Origin: Bacillota bacterium
GTDB taxonomy: Bacteria > Bacillota > Limnochordia > Limnochordales > ZCTH02-B6
NCBI GenBank assembly: GCA_017656145.1
Contig: JACDOI010000006.1
Coordinates: 26,031 to 90,030, forward strand
Length of the DNA stretch: 64,000 bases
Direction of reading: 5' to 3'
In this document: positions 17,849 through 27,762 of the stretch, piece after piece
How positions within the stretch are numbered: position 1 is the stretch's first letter
How the letters are laid out: each line of letters opens with the position of its first letter
Notes under the pieces: generated by a model
Databases searched by the model: none
The model's input: only the letters and a program-made list of their open reading frames with translations
What the model was told of the DNA's origin: nothing
Position numbers and translations under genes: made by a program

Positions 17849-19231
17849 GTGGGCTGGCCGCGCCGGGGCCTCCTTTTGGGCAAGGCGCTTCGCCTGGGAA
17901 GCCGGGGAGAGGCCGTGGCCTGCCTGCAGGAGCGCCTGCGGGAGCTAGGCTACGATCCCGGGCCGGTCGACGGCATTTACGGGTATCAGACCTTCGAGGC
18001 GGTGCAGGAGCTGCAGCGCGACTGCCGGCTGCGGATGGACGGGGTGGCAGGAAAGCAAGTGATGGCGGTGCTCCAGGACCCCCGCCTGCCGCTGGTGCGG
18101 CGCGCCTACACGCTGGCGCCGGGCGAATCGCTCAGCGACGCGGCCCGGGCTTTGGGCGTTCCGGTTCACCGGTTGCGGCGGGCACTGTCCCTCCCCCGGC
18201 GAGCGGCGGTCCGGGGAGGGCAACGGGTCGTCGTTTGGGAGCGGCTGGTGGTGGCCGAGATCAAACCCGGGCAAGCCCGGGACCCGGGCTTGCGGGCCGC
18301 AGCCCGGCGGCTGCCGCTGCTCAGCGCGCTGGCCGAACTGGCCAGCGCGGAAGCACGCGTTGGAGAAACGCCCGGCGGCCCGGATTTTCCCGAGCCGCCG
18401 GCCGAGCGCTCCGGCAGCTTGGAGGGCTTGCCGGTCTGGACGACGCTTCACACCCGAGATGGGAGCCTTGTGCCTGGCCTGTACGCGCCGGGAGCGGTCC
18501 AGCGCTTGCTCCACGTCCGTTCGGCCCGCCGAGCGTTTCTCGGAAGCATCCGGAAATGGGCTGCGCAACCGGGCCCGGGGCCGTTGCACCTCGACCTTGG
18601 GGGCCTGCGGTGGGGCGACGGCGCGCGGTGGCTGGCCCTCGTGCGCGAGGCTGCGGCAGTGGTCCGGCGGGCCGGCGGGGATCTCGCGGTCTCGGTGCCG
18701 CTTGGGGCCGCGGCGGGGCCACTCCAGCGGCTGGCCAACGACATCGACATCCGGGCCGCGGCCGCCGCGGCCGCGTGGTTGATACTGGTCCCGCCCGCGA
18801 TCGTCCCCGGGCCCGAATCGCCCCGGCCGCTTTCGTACGAGGAGCTGGCCAGCCGGATCCGGGCCGTCGTCCGGCAGGTGCCGCCGTGGAAGTGCCTTTT
18901 GGCCGTTCCCGTCTGCGCCCTGGTCGTGCCCGTGGGCGGCCGGGAACAGCCCACCGCTTTGTCGTACCAGCGGGCTGTCGGCCTGGCTTGCGCCGGCCGC
19001 ATTCGGCCCGCGTGGAACGAGCAGGTCGGGCGGCCTTCTTTCCGGTACGTCAAGGACGACCGGGAATGGGCCGTCTGGCTCGAGAACCGGGCCAGCCTCG
19101 GGCGCAAGTTGGACCTGGTAGACGCGATGCACCTGGGCGGTGTGGTCGTCTCCGCTTTGGGCGAGGAAGATGGTCGGGTGTGGACGGCGGTCGCGGAGCG
19201 CTGGAAAGTGCACAAACCGGGGGCGGAATGA
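17849..19231 (+). CDS. Peptidoglycan-binding + LysM-like + degenerate GH18-like (SleL/YaaH-type) protein
   Basis: LRLGSRGEAVACLQERLRELGYDPGPVDGIYGYQTFEAVQELQ; LysM-like YTLAPGESLSDAARALGVPVHRL; C-term LGGVVVSALGEEDGRVW resembles the GH18 spore-lysin C-term. Confidence 0.7.
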   Translation: MGWPRRGLLLGKALRLGSRGEAVACLQERLRELGYDPGPVDGIYGYQTFEAVQELQRDCRLRMDGVAGKQVMAVLQDPRLPLVRRAYTLAPGESLSDAARALGVPVHRLRRALSLPRRAAVRGGQRVVVWERLVVAEIKPGQARDPGLRAAARRLPLLSALAELASAEARVGETPGGPDFPEPPAERSGSLEGLPVWTTLHTRDGSLVPGLYAPGAVQRLLHVRSARRAFLGSIRKWAAQPGPGPLHLDLGGLRWGDGARWLALVREAAAVVRRAGGDLAVSVPLGAAAGPLQRLANDIDIRAAAAAAAWLILVPPAIVPGPESPRPLSYEELASRIRAVVRQVPPWKCLLAVPVCALVVPVGGREQPTALSYQRAVGLACAGRIRPAWNEQVGRPSFRYVKDDREWAVWLENRASLGRKLDLVDAMHLGGVVVSALGEEDGRVWTAVAERWKVHKPGAE

Positions 19232-19297
19232 GGGCATGTTTCATTCCCGCCCGCAATATAGTGTCCCCAGGATGGTGCCTGCGAAGGGGGAGTTTCC

Positions 19298-20974
19298 GTG
19301 AACTTCAGGCTGGACCACAAGATGGTGCGGACCGAGCGGCCCATCGGCACCGCCTCCCAGCAGACGATCTTCGAAGGCTCCTTCGAGCTTCCGCCGAGCC
19401 TGCCCGACGTTGCGCGAATCGTCCGGGTAGAGGCCAGGCCCGCCGTTACCGACTGGGACGTGATGGAAAACCAGCTGGCCGTCCAGGGCACAGTGGATCT
19501 GGTGCTCCTGTACGCCCACGACGAAGAAGTGCCGGCAGCTTCCAGGGACATCGAGGCCGAGTCGGGGCTGGCCGAAGACGACGACGCGGATCTGGCGCCG
19601 CCTCCGGCCGAGGTGCGGGAGGCCCTCTACCGGCACTGCTGGAGCCGCGCGGGCACGTTTGAGACGGTACTGGATCTTGAGGGCCTTGAGCCGGCAGCGG
19701 CGGTCGACGTGTCGGCCCATCCGGAGCGGGTTGACGTCGAACTCCACCAGAGCGGGCGCCGGATTGAAGTGGAAGCGGTCGTGGATGTGACGGCCCGAGC
19801 CACCCTGCAACGGACCGCCGTCGCGCCCGTGAAAGCAGGGCCCCTGCCGGCCGAGGCGGCCGAGGAGGAAGCGCCGGTACCGGTAAAGCACGTGGCCGGG
19901 CGGGGCAGCGTCCGGCTGGCGGTGGAGGGCGTCCTGGCCCCGGCGGAGGACGCTGCCGTCGCCCGGATCGCGGATGTCGCCGCGGTTGCCCGCATCACCC
20001 GGGCAGAGGCGTCCGCGGGCCAAGTCACGGTCCAGGGCACCATCGATTACCGGGTGCTGTATTTGACAGCGAGCGGGGAGCTTGTGACAGCGGCGTTCGA
20101 CGCCCAAACGCCGTATTCGTACACATTCGATATCCCGGAAGCCCGCGAAGGCATGACCGTTGAGGTCGAGGCGCGGGCTAGAAGCGTGGACGGCGCCCCG
20201 GCCGGGGACGGCCGGGAGATCCAGGCGTATGTGGACTTAAGCATCGCCGTCGAGGTTTCCAAAGTCGAGACGCTGGCCCTTCTCACCGCCATTCGGGGTT
20301 CCGAAGGCCTGGAGGTGGATTACCGCACCGCACCGGTCGAGCTGGACCAGTGGATCGGCTCGGCCAGACGGCACGTTTCCGCCGCAGGCACCCTGGAGCT
20401 GCCCGAAGGCCATCCGCCCATCGAGCGGGCGCTGAGCGCCTTTGGCCGGGCCCGGGTCGACGATGTCCTGGTGCTGGACGACAAGGTCGTCGTGGAAGGC
20501 CACGTGGACGTGGAAGCGCTCTACGCGGCCCGCACCGAGGGGCATCCGGTCCACGCGGCCACATGGAGTCAGGCGGTGCCCTTTGAGGCCGAGGTGGCCC
20601 TTCCGGGCGCGGAGCCGGGCGTGGACGCGGTGGCCGACGTGAACGTCGAGGGGGTGGAGCTGGATCTGCTGAACCGGGAAACGGTGGAAGCCGCGGTGCA
20701 CCTCGCCGTCACCGTCTGGGCGGTGCGCCCCGCCGCCTGGGAGGCGGTCGTCGAGGCGGTGGCGGTCCCGCCGCCGGATCCCGACCCGCCCACGTGGACG
20801 TTCGTCGTGATCCAGGAAGGCGACACCGTCTGGAAGTTGAGCCGCCGTTACCACGCGGATCCGGAGCAGATCGTCGGGGCGAACCCGTGGATCGCTGACA
20901 GCGAGGCGCCGCTTGTGGTGGGCCGCAAGCTGTGCATCCCGCGGCGCCGGCCCGCTGAGGCCATCAGCCCCTGA
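19298..20974 (+). CDS. DUF3794/SPOCS-domain protein with C-terminal LysM (spore coat/cortex-associated type)
   Basis: Repeated VQGTVDLVLLYA / VQGTIDYRVLYLT / VEGHVDVEALYAA modules; LysM FVVIQEGDTVWKLSRRYHADPEQIVGANPW. Confidence 0.83.
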   Translation: MNFRLDHKMVRTERPIGTASQQTIFEGSFELPPSLPDVARIVRVEARPAVTDWDVMENQLAVQGTVDLVLLYAHDEEVPAASRDIEAESGLAEDDDADLAPPPAEVREALYRHCWSRAGTFETVLDLEGLEPAAAVDVSAHPERVDVELHQSGRRIEVEAVVDVTARATLQRTAVAPVKAGPLPAEAAEEEAPVPVKHVAGRGSVRLAVEGVLAPAEDAAVARIADVAAVARITRAEASAGQVTVQGTIDYRVLYLTASGELVTAAFDAQTPYSYTFDIPEAREGMTVEVEARARSVDGAPAGDGREIQAYVDLSIAVEVSKVETLALLTAIRGSEGLEVDYRTAPVELDQWIGSARRHVSAAGTLELPEGHPPIERALSAFGRARVDDVLVLDDKVVVEGHVDVEALYAARTEGHPVHAATWSQAVPFEAEVALPGAEPGVDAVADVNVEGVELDLLNRETVEAAVHLAVTVWAVRPAAWEAVVEAVAVPPPDPDPPTWTFVVIQEGDTVWKLSRRYHADPEQIVGANPWIADSEAPLVVGRKLCIPRRRPAEAISP

Positions 20975-21968
20975 ACCCGGGATACGAGGCGTACCAGCCT
21001 TCCGGGGCGTCCGCCGCCGAGATTTGATGGGAAGGCCGCTCCCACCACGGACGGCCGTACCGGGAGGCCACATCGACCAGCTCCCGGAGGCGCCGGGGCA
21101 TCTCGCCGGTGAGAAAAGCCTGGCGGGCCGGTTCGTCGGTCATCTCGACCGCTTCGCGCCAGATGGCCCTTCCCGCGACGAAGCCGGAGGCGCCTGCCCG
21201 GCAGGCGGCTTCCAGCTGCCGGCGGTAGGTGGCAAAGTCGACGCCGGCGGAAAGCAGCGCCCACGGCACCCGGCAGGCTTCATCAAGCCTTAGGCACGCG
21301 TCGCGCCAAAGGCCCGGGTCGTCGCCCGCAGTCGGGTGCAGGGGAAATTCCATCTTGAGCAAATCGACGGCGAACTCGCTCATGTGGCGGGCGGTTTCAA
21401 CCACAAGGTCCGCCTTTTCCCGCCGGAAGCCGTCCTCGTCCCCGTCCCGCGACGGGTAGACCACCGGTTCCACCATGAGGGGGATATCGTACTCGTGGCA
21501 CTCCCGGGCTACTTGCTCCACCACCTGTCGCTGGTGGGCGGCCGCGGCCTCCCGGCGGGGATTGTAGTAGATCAACAGCTTGACTGCGGAAGCGCCCATG
21601 GCCTTGATCTTGGACACGCTCCAATCGGTCAAAAGGCGGGTCAGGCGGTCGCCGTTCCGCTCTTCATAGCCGGTTTCCTCAAGAGCCACCACAAGGCCGA
21701 CCCGGCCGGGCAGCACCCGCCGGGCCAAAAGCTGTGCCGCGCTGTATTCGGGATCCAAGAGAACGCCGCTCGAGTAGGGCGCGAGGGGGCCGACAATCTC
21801 CTCCTTCATCCGGACGACGGCTTCGAAATCCGCCGGAACCCGCCCGGCTTTCTCCATCATCCGCCTGAGGGCGCCCCGCTGGTCGCAAGCGAGAATCGCA
21901 AATATGCCGCCGTCAGTCGACACCTGCGCAAGGCCCCGCAGCTTGCCCATGGAAACCGTCATGGCCAT
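20964..21968 (-). CDS. LacD-like class I aldolase (tagatose-1,6-bisphosphate aldolase family)
   Basis: MGKLRGLAQVSTDGGIFAILACDQRGALRRM...VVALEETGYE...VKLLIYYNP...IPLMVEPVVYP...VDLLKMEFPLHP...WALLSAGVDFATYRRQLEAACRAGASGFVAGRAIWRE. Confidence 0.78.
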   Translation of the reverse strand: MAMTVSMGKLRGLAQVSTDGGIFAILACDQRGALRRMMEKAGRVPADFEAVVRMKEEIVGPLAPYSSGVLLDPEYSAAQLLARRVLPGRVGLVVALEETGYEERNGDRLTRLLTDWSVSKIKAMGASAVKLLIYYNPRREAAAAHQRQVVEQVARECHEYDIPLMVEPVVYPSRDGDEDGFRREKADLVVETARHMSEFAVDLLKMEFPLHPTAGDDPGLWRDACLRLDEACRVPWALLSAGVDFATYRRQLEAACRAGASGFVAGRAIWREAVEMTDEPARQAFLTGEMPRRLRELVDVASRYGRPWWERPSHQISAADAPEGWYASYPGFRG

Positions 21969-22146
21969 CGCCCTCCCTGGAATCGGCGCCGGATTGCCTT
22001 TATCGGCGAGCGCCTCCCGGGTTCTCCGCTGCCGGCCGGCGCTCCTGCCGTTTCAGTTTTGCCCTTAAACAGCCGTCTCCTGCCGGGCGACGGCGCTGTC
22101 CACCAACCGGCAGCGCCTTGGTCTGGCGGCAGCGGGGGCTCCTCGA

Positions 22147-22815
22147 TCAGGGGCCGATGAACAGCCGCGTGCCCGGGACGACCCGGTGAAACACGAACTC
22201 GACGTCTTTGTTGTACATGCGCAGGCAGCCGGGCGTGGACGCCCGCCGGACGGACCACGGTTCCCACGTCCCGTGGAGGCTGCACCCGTCAGGCTTCAAG
22301 CGAATCCAACGGGTGCCGAAGGGACCGCCGGGGAAGGCTATGAGCTCCGCGACGGCGAACGATCCCGCAGGGGTCGGAGATTCGGGGCGGCCCACCGCAA
22401 CCGGAAACACCGCCGTCTTGCCGCCCCGGGTGTGGAGTATCAGCACCCGGCGCTCCAGGGAAACCTGGAGCGAAACGGCCTGGTCGCGCTCGTCCCCGGG
22501 AGACCACGGGGAAACGCCTGTGCCGCCGGCGAGCAGGGCGGGCGCCGGGGTGGCGCCTTGTTCGGCCGGTGCGGGATGCTGCTTGCCGCTGGGATCCGAC
22601 AGCGCGTAGAGGCGTTGCCAGGTGGCGGGCCCGGCGATGCCGTCGGGCTTAAGTCCCCAGGCGGCCTGGAACGCGGCCACCGCCTCTTCCAATTCCCGGT
22701 CCCATGTGGCGCTCCCGCAGGAAACGGGGTAGCCCAGGCGGGCCAGGCGCCACCGCAAGTCGGCCACGGCCGGGCCCCGGCTGCCCGGGCGCGCGGTGAG
22801 GCGATAATGCCACAC
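22147..22815 (-). CDS. L,D-transpeptidase with N-terminal peptidoglycan-binding domain
   Basis: YkuD motif LHGTWEPWSVRRASTPGCLRMYNKDVEFVFHRVVPGTRLFI; PG-binding SRGPAVADLRWRLARLGYPV. Confidence 0.9.
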   Translation of the reverse strand: MWHYRLTARPGSRGPAVADLRWRLARLGYPVSCGSATWDRELEEAVAAFQAAWGLKPDGIAGPATWQRLYALSDPSGKQHPAPAEQGATPAPALLAGGTGVSPWSPGDERDQAVSLQVSLERRVLILHTRGGKTAVFPVAVGRPESPTPAGSFAVAELIAFPGGPFGTRWIRLKPDGCSLHGTWEPWSVRRASTPGCLRMYNKDVEFVFHRVVPGTRLFIGP

Positions 22816-22987
22816 TGTATTTCACCCACTTTGCCGGTGCATCAGGCTTTCCCGCGACGGAGCGGGGGTCGGCTGCGACCGGCGACAGACCCGCGGATCG
22901 ACAGCATTGCCCATTATCCCAGGGCAGGATATTACCGGGAACCGGGGAAATTGCTATAGGATCTAACCCGTTGCGGAGGCTAAAAAC

Positions 22988-24169
22988 GTGAGCATGCGGA
23001 ACTTGGTTTCCGTCGCATTGCTGGTCATTCTGGTGTTGGGGTTGGCTGGCCCGGCGGCCCGGGCGCAGCTGCGGTTTGACATACCGGCCGAGGCAGGTCT
23101 TTTGATGGAGGCCAGCACGGGCCGGATCTTGTGGTCGAAGAACCCCGACATGCCGACGGAACCGGCCAGCCTCGCGAAAATCGTCGTCATCCTCCTGACG
23201 TACCGGGCCGTGGACGAGGGCATCGCCTCGTGGGACGATCGGGTCGTCACAAGCCCTTACGCGGCCAGCATCGGGGGTTCCACCGCGCTGCTCGCGCCGG
23301 GCGAAAGCTTCACGTTGGCGGACATGATACGGGCCGTTGCCATCAACTCGGCCAACGACGCTACGGTGGCGGTGGCCGAGCATCTCGCGGGCAGCGAGGC
23401 GGCCTTCGTTGAAGCGATGAACAGTCTGGCCCGGGAGCTGGGCATGGAAAACACGCGGTTTGTCAACAGCAACGGCCTGCCGGTGCCGCCGGGAGAGGAG
23501 CCGAACCAGATTACGGCCCGGGACATCGCTATCGCCGCCCGGGAACTGATCACCCGCTATCCGGAGGTGCTGGAGCTCACCTCCACCTGGCAGTACACCT
23601 TTCGGGAACCCACGGCTACCCGGCCGGCCTTCGTGCTGACCAACACCAACCGGCTCATCCAGCGCTACCCGGGCGCGGACGGGCTCAAGACCGGTTGGAC
23701 CGACGCAGCTGGCTACAACTTGGTGGCCACCGCGGAGCGCAACGGGGTGCGGCTTATCTCGGTCGTACTTCGGACCGAGAGCGACGAAGCCCGGCTGGCG
23801 CAGACAGCCCGGCTTTTGGACTACGGGTTTCAAAACTTCAGCTGGCACACGGTGTTGCCTCAAGGCCAGGCCGTCGGATCGGTGCCGTTGCCCGACGGGG
23901 CCCAGGAGCATTTGCCGGTGCGGGCCGGCGCCGACCTGCGGGTGTTTGTGCACCGGACGGACGCGGGCCGGGTGACGCTGCGAGTGGAACCCCTGCCGGA
24001 GCTTGCCGCGCCCGTGGCCGTTGACGAGCGGGTGGGCGATGTCGTCGCGTACCTCGACGATGAGGAGCTGGGCCGGGTTCCCGCCATCGCGGCGACCGAT
24101 GTGGATCGGGCCAACGTTCTGGTGCGGGGATTCCGCTGGCTGCGAAATATGATCACCGGCCAAGAGTGA
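22988..24169 (+). CDS. D-alanyl-D-alanine carboxypeptidase (PBP5/DacF type)
   Basis: EPASLAKIV (SxxK), INSANDATV (SxN), LKTGWTDAAGYN (KTG), signal peptide. Confidence 0.93.
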   Translation: MSMRNLVSVALLVILVLGLAGPAARAQLRFDIPAEAGLLMEASTGRILWSKNPDMPTEPASLAKIVVILLTYRAVDEGIASWDDRVVTSPYAASIGGSTALLAPGESFTLADMIRAVAINSANDATVAVAEHLAGSEAAFVEAMNSLARELGMENTRFVNSNGLPVPPGEEPNQITARDIAIAARELITRYPEVLELTSTWQYTFREPTATRPAFVLTNTNRLIQRYPGADGLKTGWTDAAGYNLVATAERNGVRLISVVLRTESDEARLAQTARLLDYGFQNFSWHTVLPQGQAVGSVPLPDGAQEHLPVRAGADLRVFVHRTDAGRVTLRVEPLPELAAPVAVDERVGDVVAYLDDEELGRVPAIAATDVDRANVLVRGFRWLRNMITGQE

Positions 24170-24175
24170 GCGGCC

Positions 24176-25114
24176 GTGGTTGCGGTCGAAGCTCCAGCTA
24201 AGGTGAATCTCACGCTGACCGTCACGGGCCGCCGGGCCGATGGTTATCATTGGATCGAAAGCCTCATGCAAACCGTGGACCTGGTGGACCGAGTCGTTCT
24301 TGTGCGGACCCCGAGCGAGGCCGGTGTCCGCTGCGTCGGAAACGGCGTGCCTGTCGGCGACGGCAATCTCGCCTGCCGGGCCGTCCGGGCGCTGCAAGAG
24401 GCCGTTCCTCCCCCAGCCGGCGAGTGGGAGGGCGTCACGATCCGCATCCGCAAGCGCATCCCGGTGGCTGGGGGCTTGGCCGGCGGCAGCGCGAATGCGG
24501 CCGCGGCGTTAATCGGAGCGAACGCCTTGTGGGGGCTGGGCATCGGTCGCAAGGAGCTGGCCAGGATAGGCGCCCAGGTCGGCGCGGACGTCCCGTTTTG
24601 CCTGTACGGGGGAACCGCGGTGGCCCAAGGAATCGGCGACGTGCTGGAGCCGGTGCCGCCCGCGCCGCCCTTGGCCGGGGTCATCCTCAACCCGGGATTT
24701 CCGGTGTCCACCGCCCGGGTATATCAGTTGTACGACGAATGGCGCCTTCCCCTGGGCGAGGAAGGTCGGGCCCGGGCGATGGCCGAGGCCGTCGCGGCGC
24801 ACGATGTCCGGGCCGTGGCGCAATTGCTCCAAAACGACTTGGAAGCGGTGACCGTGCGCCTGCATCCGGAGGTGGCCGCGCTGCGGGAGCTGGTTCTTTC
24901 CGCCGGCGCCCTGGGAGCGGTGATGTGCGGCAGCGGGCCGAGCGTGTTCGGGCTGGCCGAGAACCCCGAGCATGGCGAACATTTGGCCCGGCGGCTTGCG
25001 GGCCGGGTTCCGTTCGCGGTCGCCTGCCGGTTTGTGAGCCACGGCGCCCGGATCACCGGTTTCGCCCAAGGCCCAGGCGGTGAAGGAGGTACGATAGTAT
25101 GCGCCGACCGTTGA
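24176..25114 (+). CDS. ispE: 4-diphosphocytidyl-2-C-methyl-D-erythritol kinase
   Basis: VEAPAKVNLTLTVTGRRADGYHWIESLMQTVDL...IPVAGGLAGGSANAAAAL...GAVMCGSGPSVFGL. Confidence 0.95.
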   Translation: MVAVEAPAKVNLTLTVTGRRADGYHWIESLMQTVDLVDRVVLVRTPSEAGVRCVGNGVPVGDGNLACRAVRALQEAVPPPAGEWEGVTIRIRKRIPVAGGLAGGSANAAAALIGANALWGLGIGRKELARIGAQVGADVPFCLYGGTAVAQGIGDVLEPVPPAPPLAGVILNPGFPVSTARVYQLYDEWRLPLGEEGRARAMAEAVAAHDVRAVAQLLQNDLEAVTVRLHPEVAALRELVLSAGALGAVMCGSGPSVFGLAENPEHGEHLARRLAGRVPFAVACRFVSHGARITGFAQGPGGEGGTIVCADR

Positions 25115-25800
25115 TGCCCATCAAGCTGGACAACTACAAGCCTTTGCGGGAACTGGTCTTTGAGACGATCCGGGAGGCCATCATCAACGGCACGCTCAAA
25201 CCGGGCGAGCGGCTCATGGAAATTCAGCTTGCCGAGGAGCTGGGCGTCAGTCGCACGCCGGTGCGGGAAGCCATCCGCAAGCTGGAGCTGGAAGGATTCG
25301 TGGTCATGGTGCCCCGAAAGGGGGCGTACGTGACCGACATTTCGCTCAAAGACATCGCGGACGTGTTTGAGATCCGGGGAGCCCTGGAGGGGCTGGCGGC
25401 TGAGCTCGCCGCGGAACGGGCCACCGAGGAGCAACTGGAGAAACTGGAACGGCTTCTGGTGGAGATCGGCGAGTGCATCGAACGGCAGGACGTGGAGGGG
25501 ATGATCGCCAAGGACACCGAGTTCCATGACGTCCTGTTTTCGGCCAGCCACAACGAACGTCTCGTTCAGATGTTGAGCCTGTTGCGGGAGCAGATTCAGC
25601 TGGCCCGCTCCCGCACCTTGGCCAAAGTGGAGCGGATGCGGGTGGCCTTGGAGGAGCACCGGGCCATTGTGGAAGCGGTGGGGCGGCGCGATTCGGAGCT
25701 GGCCCGAGCGCTTGCTGAAGCGCACATCGAAAGCGCCCAAAACAGCTTAATGGCGCTGTACACCAACGAGCTGTCTCCCAACGGTCGGGACGAATCATGA
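25099..25800 (+). CDS. GntR family transcriptional regulator (FCD type)
   Basis: GTLKPGERLMEIQLAEELGVSRTPVREAIRKLELEGFVVMVPRKGAYVTDIS. Confidence 0.92.
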   Translation: MRRPLMPIKLDNYKPLRELVFETIREAIINGTLKPGERLMEIQLAEELGVSRTPVREAIRKLELEGFVVMVPRKGAYVTDISLKDIADVFEIRGALEGLAAELAAERATEEQLEKLERLLVEIGECIERQDVEGMIAKDTEFHDVLFSASHNERLVQMLSLLREQIQLARSRTLAKVERMRVALEEHRAIVEAVGRRDSELARALAEAHIESAQNSLMALYTNELSPNGRDES

Positions 25801-26585
25801 GCCGGGCGGTAGCCGCACTGGTGCTGGCCGGAGCGCCCAACGAAGGACCGCTCCGGGCGGTGAGCGACTGCGCCTACGAGGCGCTCATCGAAGTGGCTGG
25901 CCGGCCGATGGTGGAGTATGTGCTGGACGCGCTGCGGGCCGCTCCGTCGGTGGGCCCTATCGGCATCGTGGGCCCTGTCGCCGACCTCAAGGCTGCCGTG
26001 CGCCTCGAGGGAGAAGAGCTCATCGAGCCCGCAGGGGGGCTGTTGGACAACGTCGCGCGCGGGGCCGAGCGGCTGACGGAAAGCGGGGACCGGCTGCTAG
26101 TAGTCACCGGCGACATCCCGCTGCTTACGCCCGGGGCCGTGGAAGACTTCCTCGCGCGCTGCCGGCGCCGGCCCGCGGGGCTTGACGCCTGCTACCCGAT
26201 GGTCAGCCGGGAAGTAGCCGAAGCCCAGTTTCCCGGCCAGACCCGGACGTACGTGCGGTTGCGGGAAGGCCTATTTACGGGCGGCAACTGCGTCCTGCTG
26301 TCGCCTGAGGTGCTCTTGCGGCAACGGTCGCTGTTCGAGCAGGCCGTAGCGCTCCGCAAAAATCCTGTGGGCATGGCCCGGCTCCTGGGCGCGGGGTTCA
26401 TTGTGAGCTTTTTGCTTAAGCGCCTGTCCGCCGCGGATATCGAACGGGTGATCCGGGACAGGCTGGGCATCAACGGGGCCATTATCGCGGTGCCCCACGC
26501 GGAGATCGGTTTCGACGTCGATAAGCCGGCCGATCTGGAGCTGGCCCGGCGCATGCTGGAGGACGGACGGCCCGGGACCGGCTAG
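25797..26585 (+). CDS. MobA-like NTP transferase domain protein
   Basis: AALVLAGAPNEG...YEALIEVAGRPMVEYVLDALRAA...LLVVTGDIPLLTPGAVEDFL. Confidence 0.8.
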   Translation: MSRAVAALVLAGAPNEGPLRAVSDCAYEALIEVAGRPMVEYVLDALRAAPSVGPIGIVGPVADLKAAVRLEGEELIEPAGGLLDNVARGAERLTESGDRLLVVTGDIPLLTPGAVEDFLARCRRRPAGLDACYPMVSREVAEAQFPGQTRTYVRLREGLFTGGNCVLLSPEVLLRQRSLFEQAVALRKNPVGMARLLGAGFIVSFLLKRLSAADIERVIRDRLGINGAIIAVPHAEIGFDVDKPADLELARRMLEDGRPGTG

Positions 26586-26627
26586 GGCCGAATCCGGAAA
26601 CCCACAGCGCCGGGGGAGGGAAGAGGA

Positions 26628-27500
26628 TTGCGGCGAAGCGAGCGTATCAGCGCGGTGACCAAGTGGCTGGTCGACCGCCCTCGCCAGATCATCACCTTGG
26701 CCGAGCTGGGCCAATTGCTCGGAGCGGCCAAGTCCACCTTGAGCGAAGACATCGCCATCATCCGGGAGACGTGCGAGCGAATGGGCCTCGGACGGGTGGA
26801 AACGATTCCCGGGGCCGCGGGCGGAGTGCGCTACGTTCCCCAGCTGTCTCCGGCGGCCATGCGGGACGTTGTCCGGCGGCTGGTGGAAAGCCTGGCCGAT
26901 CCCGACCGGATCTTGCCGGGCGGGTTCTTGTACATGAGCGACATCGTCGCCTCGCCTCCCCTGCTTGCCCGCATCGGGGAGCTGTTCGCCACCCGGTTTT
27001 CCGATCGGGATCCCCAGGCGGTGGTGACGGTGGAAACCCGCGGGATTCCGATCGCCCTCATGACGGCCCGGATGCTGAACGTTCCCCTGGCCATCGTCCG
27101 CCGGTCGAGCCGGCCCAGCGACGGCACCGTCGTCACCATGAACTACATCTCCGGCTCGGCCCGCCGCATTGAAACGATGTCCCTTTCCCGTCGAGCCATT
27201 GCCCCAGGCACCCGCGTGCTCATCATCGACGACTTCATGAAGGCCGGCGGGACAGCCCGGGGCTTGGTCGACCTCATGGGTGAGTTCCAGGCGCCGGTCG
27301 TCGGCGTCGGGGTGCTCATCGAAACGCTGGAACCCCGCCAGAAGCTGGTGCGGGACTACGTTTCCCTCGTCGTGCTGGAATCGGTCGAGGAGGAGGAGCG
27401 GAGGGTGCGGGTGCGGGCCAGCCGGTGGTTCGATGAACCGAACCTCGACGAGCCGGGCCCCGGCGAGCGGGCCCCGGCGCGACCGAACGCCGGCCGGTGA
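26628..27500 (+). CDS. purR: Pur operon repressor
   Basis: RRSERISAVTKWLVDRPRQIITLAELGQLLGAAKSTLSEDIAIIRET; PRT domain VLIIDDFMKAGGTARGL. Confidence 0.95.
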   Translation: MRRSERISAVTKWLVDRPRQIITLAELGQLLGAAKSTLSEDIAIIRETCERMGLGRVETIPGAAGGVRYVPQLSPAAMRDVVRRLVESLADPDRILPGGFLYMSDIVASPPLLARIGELFATRFSDRDPQAVVTVETRGIPIALMTARMLNVPLAIVRRSSRPSDGTVVTMNYISGSARRIETMSLSRRAIAPGTRVLIIDDFMKAGGTARGLVDLMGEFQAPVVGVGVLIETLEPRQKLVRDYVSLVVLESVEEEERRVRVRASRWFDEPNLDEPGPGERAPARPNAGR

Positions 27501-27608
27501 ACCGGAACCCCTCGGGCTTGCCGGGGACGACCTGCTCCCGTCCCCGGATCGAGGACGCTTTGGCTGGAGGAATTACGAGCAAGATAGTGGAATCGTATTG
27601 AAACCAAC

Positions 27609-27618
27609 TTGGTATACC
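27609..27618. promoter_or_regulatory. Candidate GntR(FCD)-type operator TTGGTATACC
   Basis: Palindromic GGTATACC core upstream of the DASS permease gene. Confidence 0.35.
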
Positions 27619-27762
27619 TGAGCGACGAACCCGCTGAACAGGTCGATGCCGGCCTCGCCGACGGGGGCCGCGAGCGTTGACGAGCGCTCCGGATGCGCTC
27701 GCGGGAGAGGGGATGAGCGCCGTGGGGCCGCGTTTTCCGGCCGCAGTCCCGGGCTTGGCCGT

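Noticed and set aside
19233-19262. Sporulation or SigA promoter before the SPOCS gene (TATAGT)
   Set aside because: The -10-like hexamer has no acceptable -35 at proper spacing for SigA, and the match to SigE/SigK is poor.
22649-24397. 582-aa minus-strand ORF opposite DacF/ispE
   Set aside because: Antisense to clear coding genes and overlaps the L,D-transpeptidase start region; no recognisable domain.
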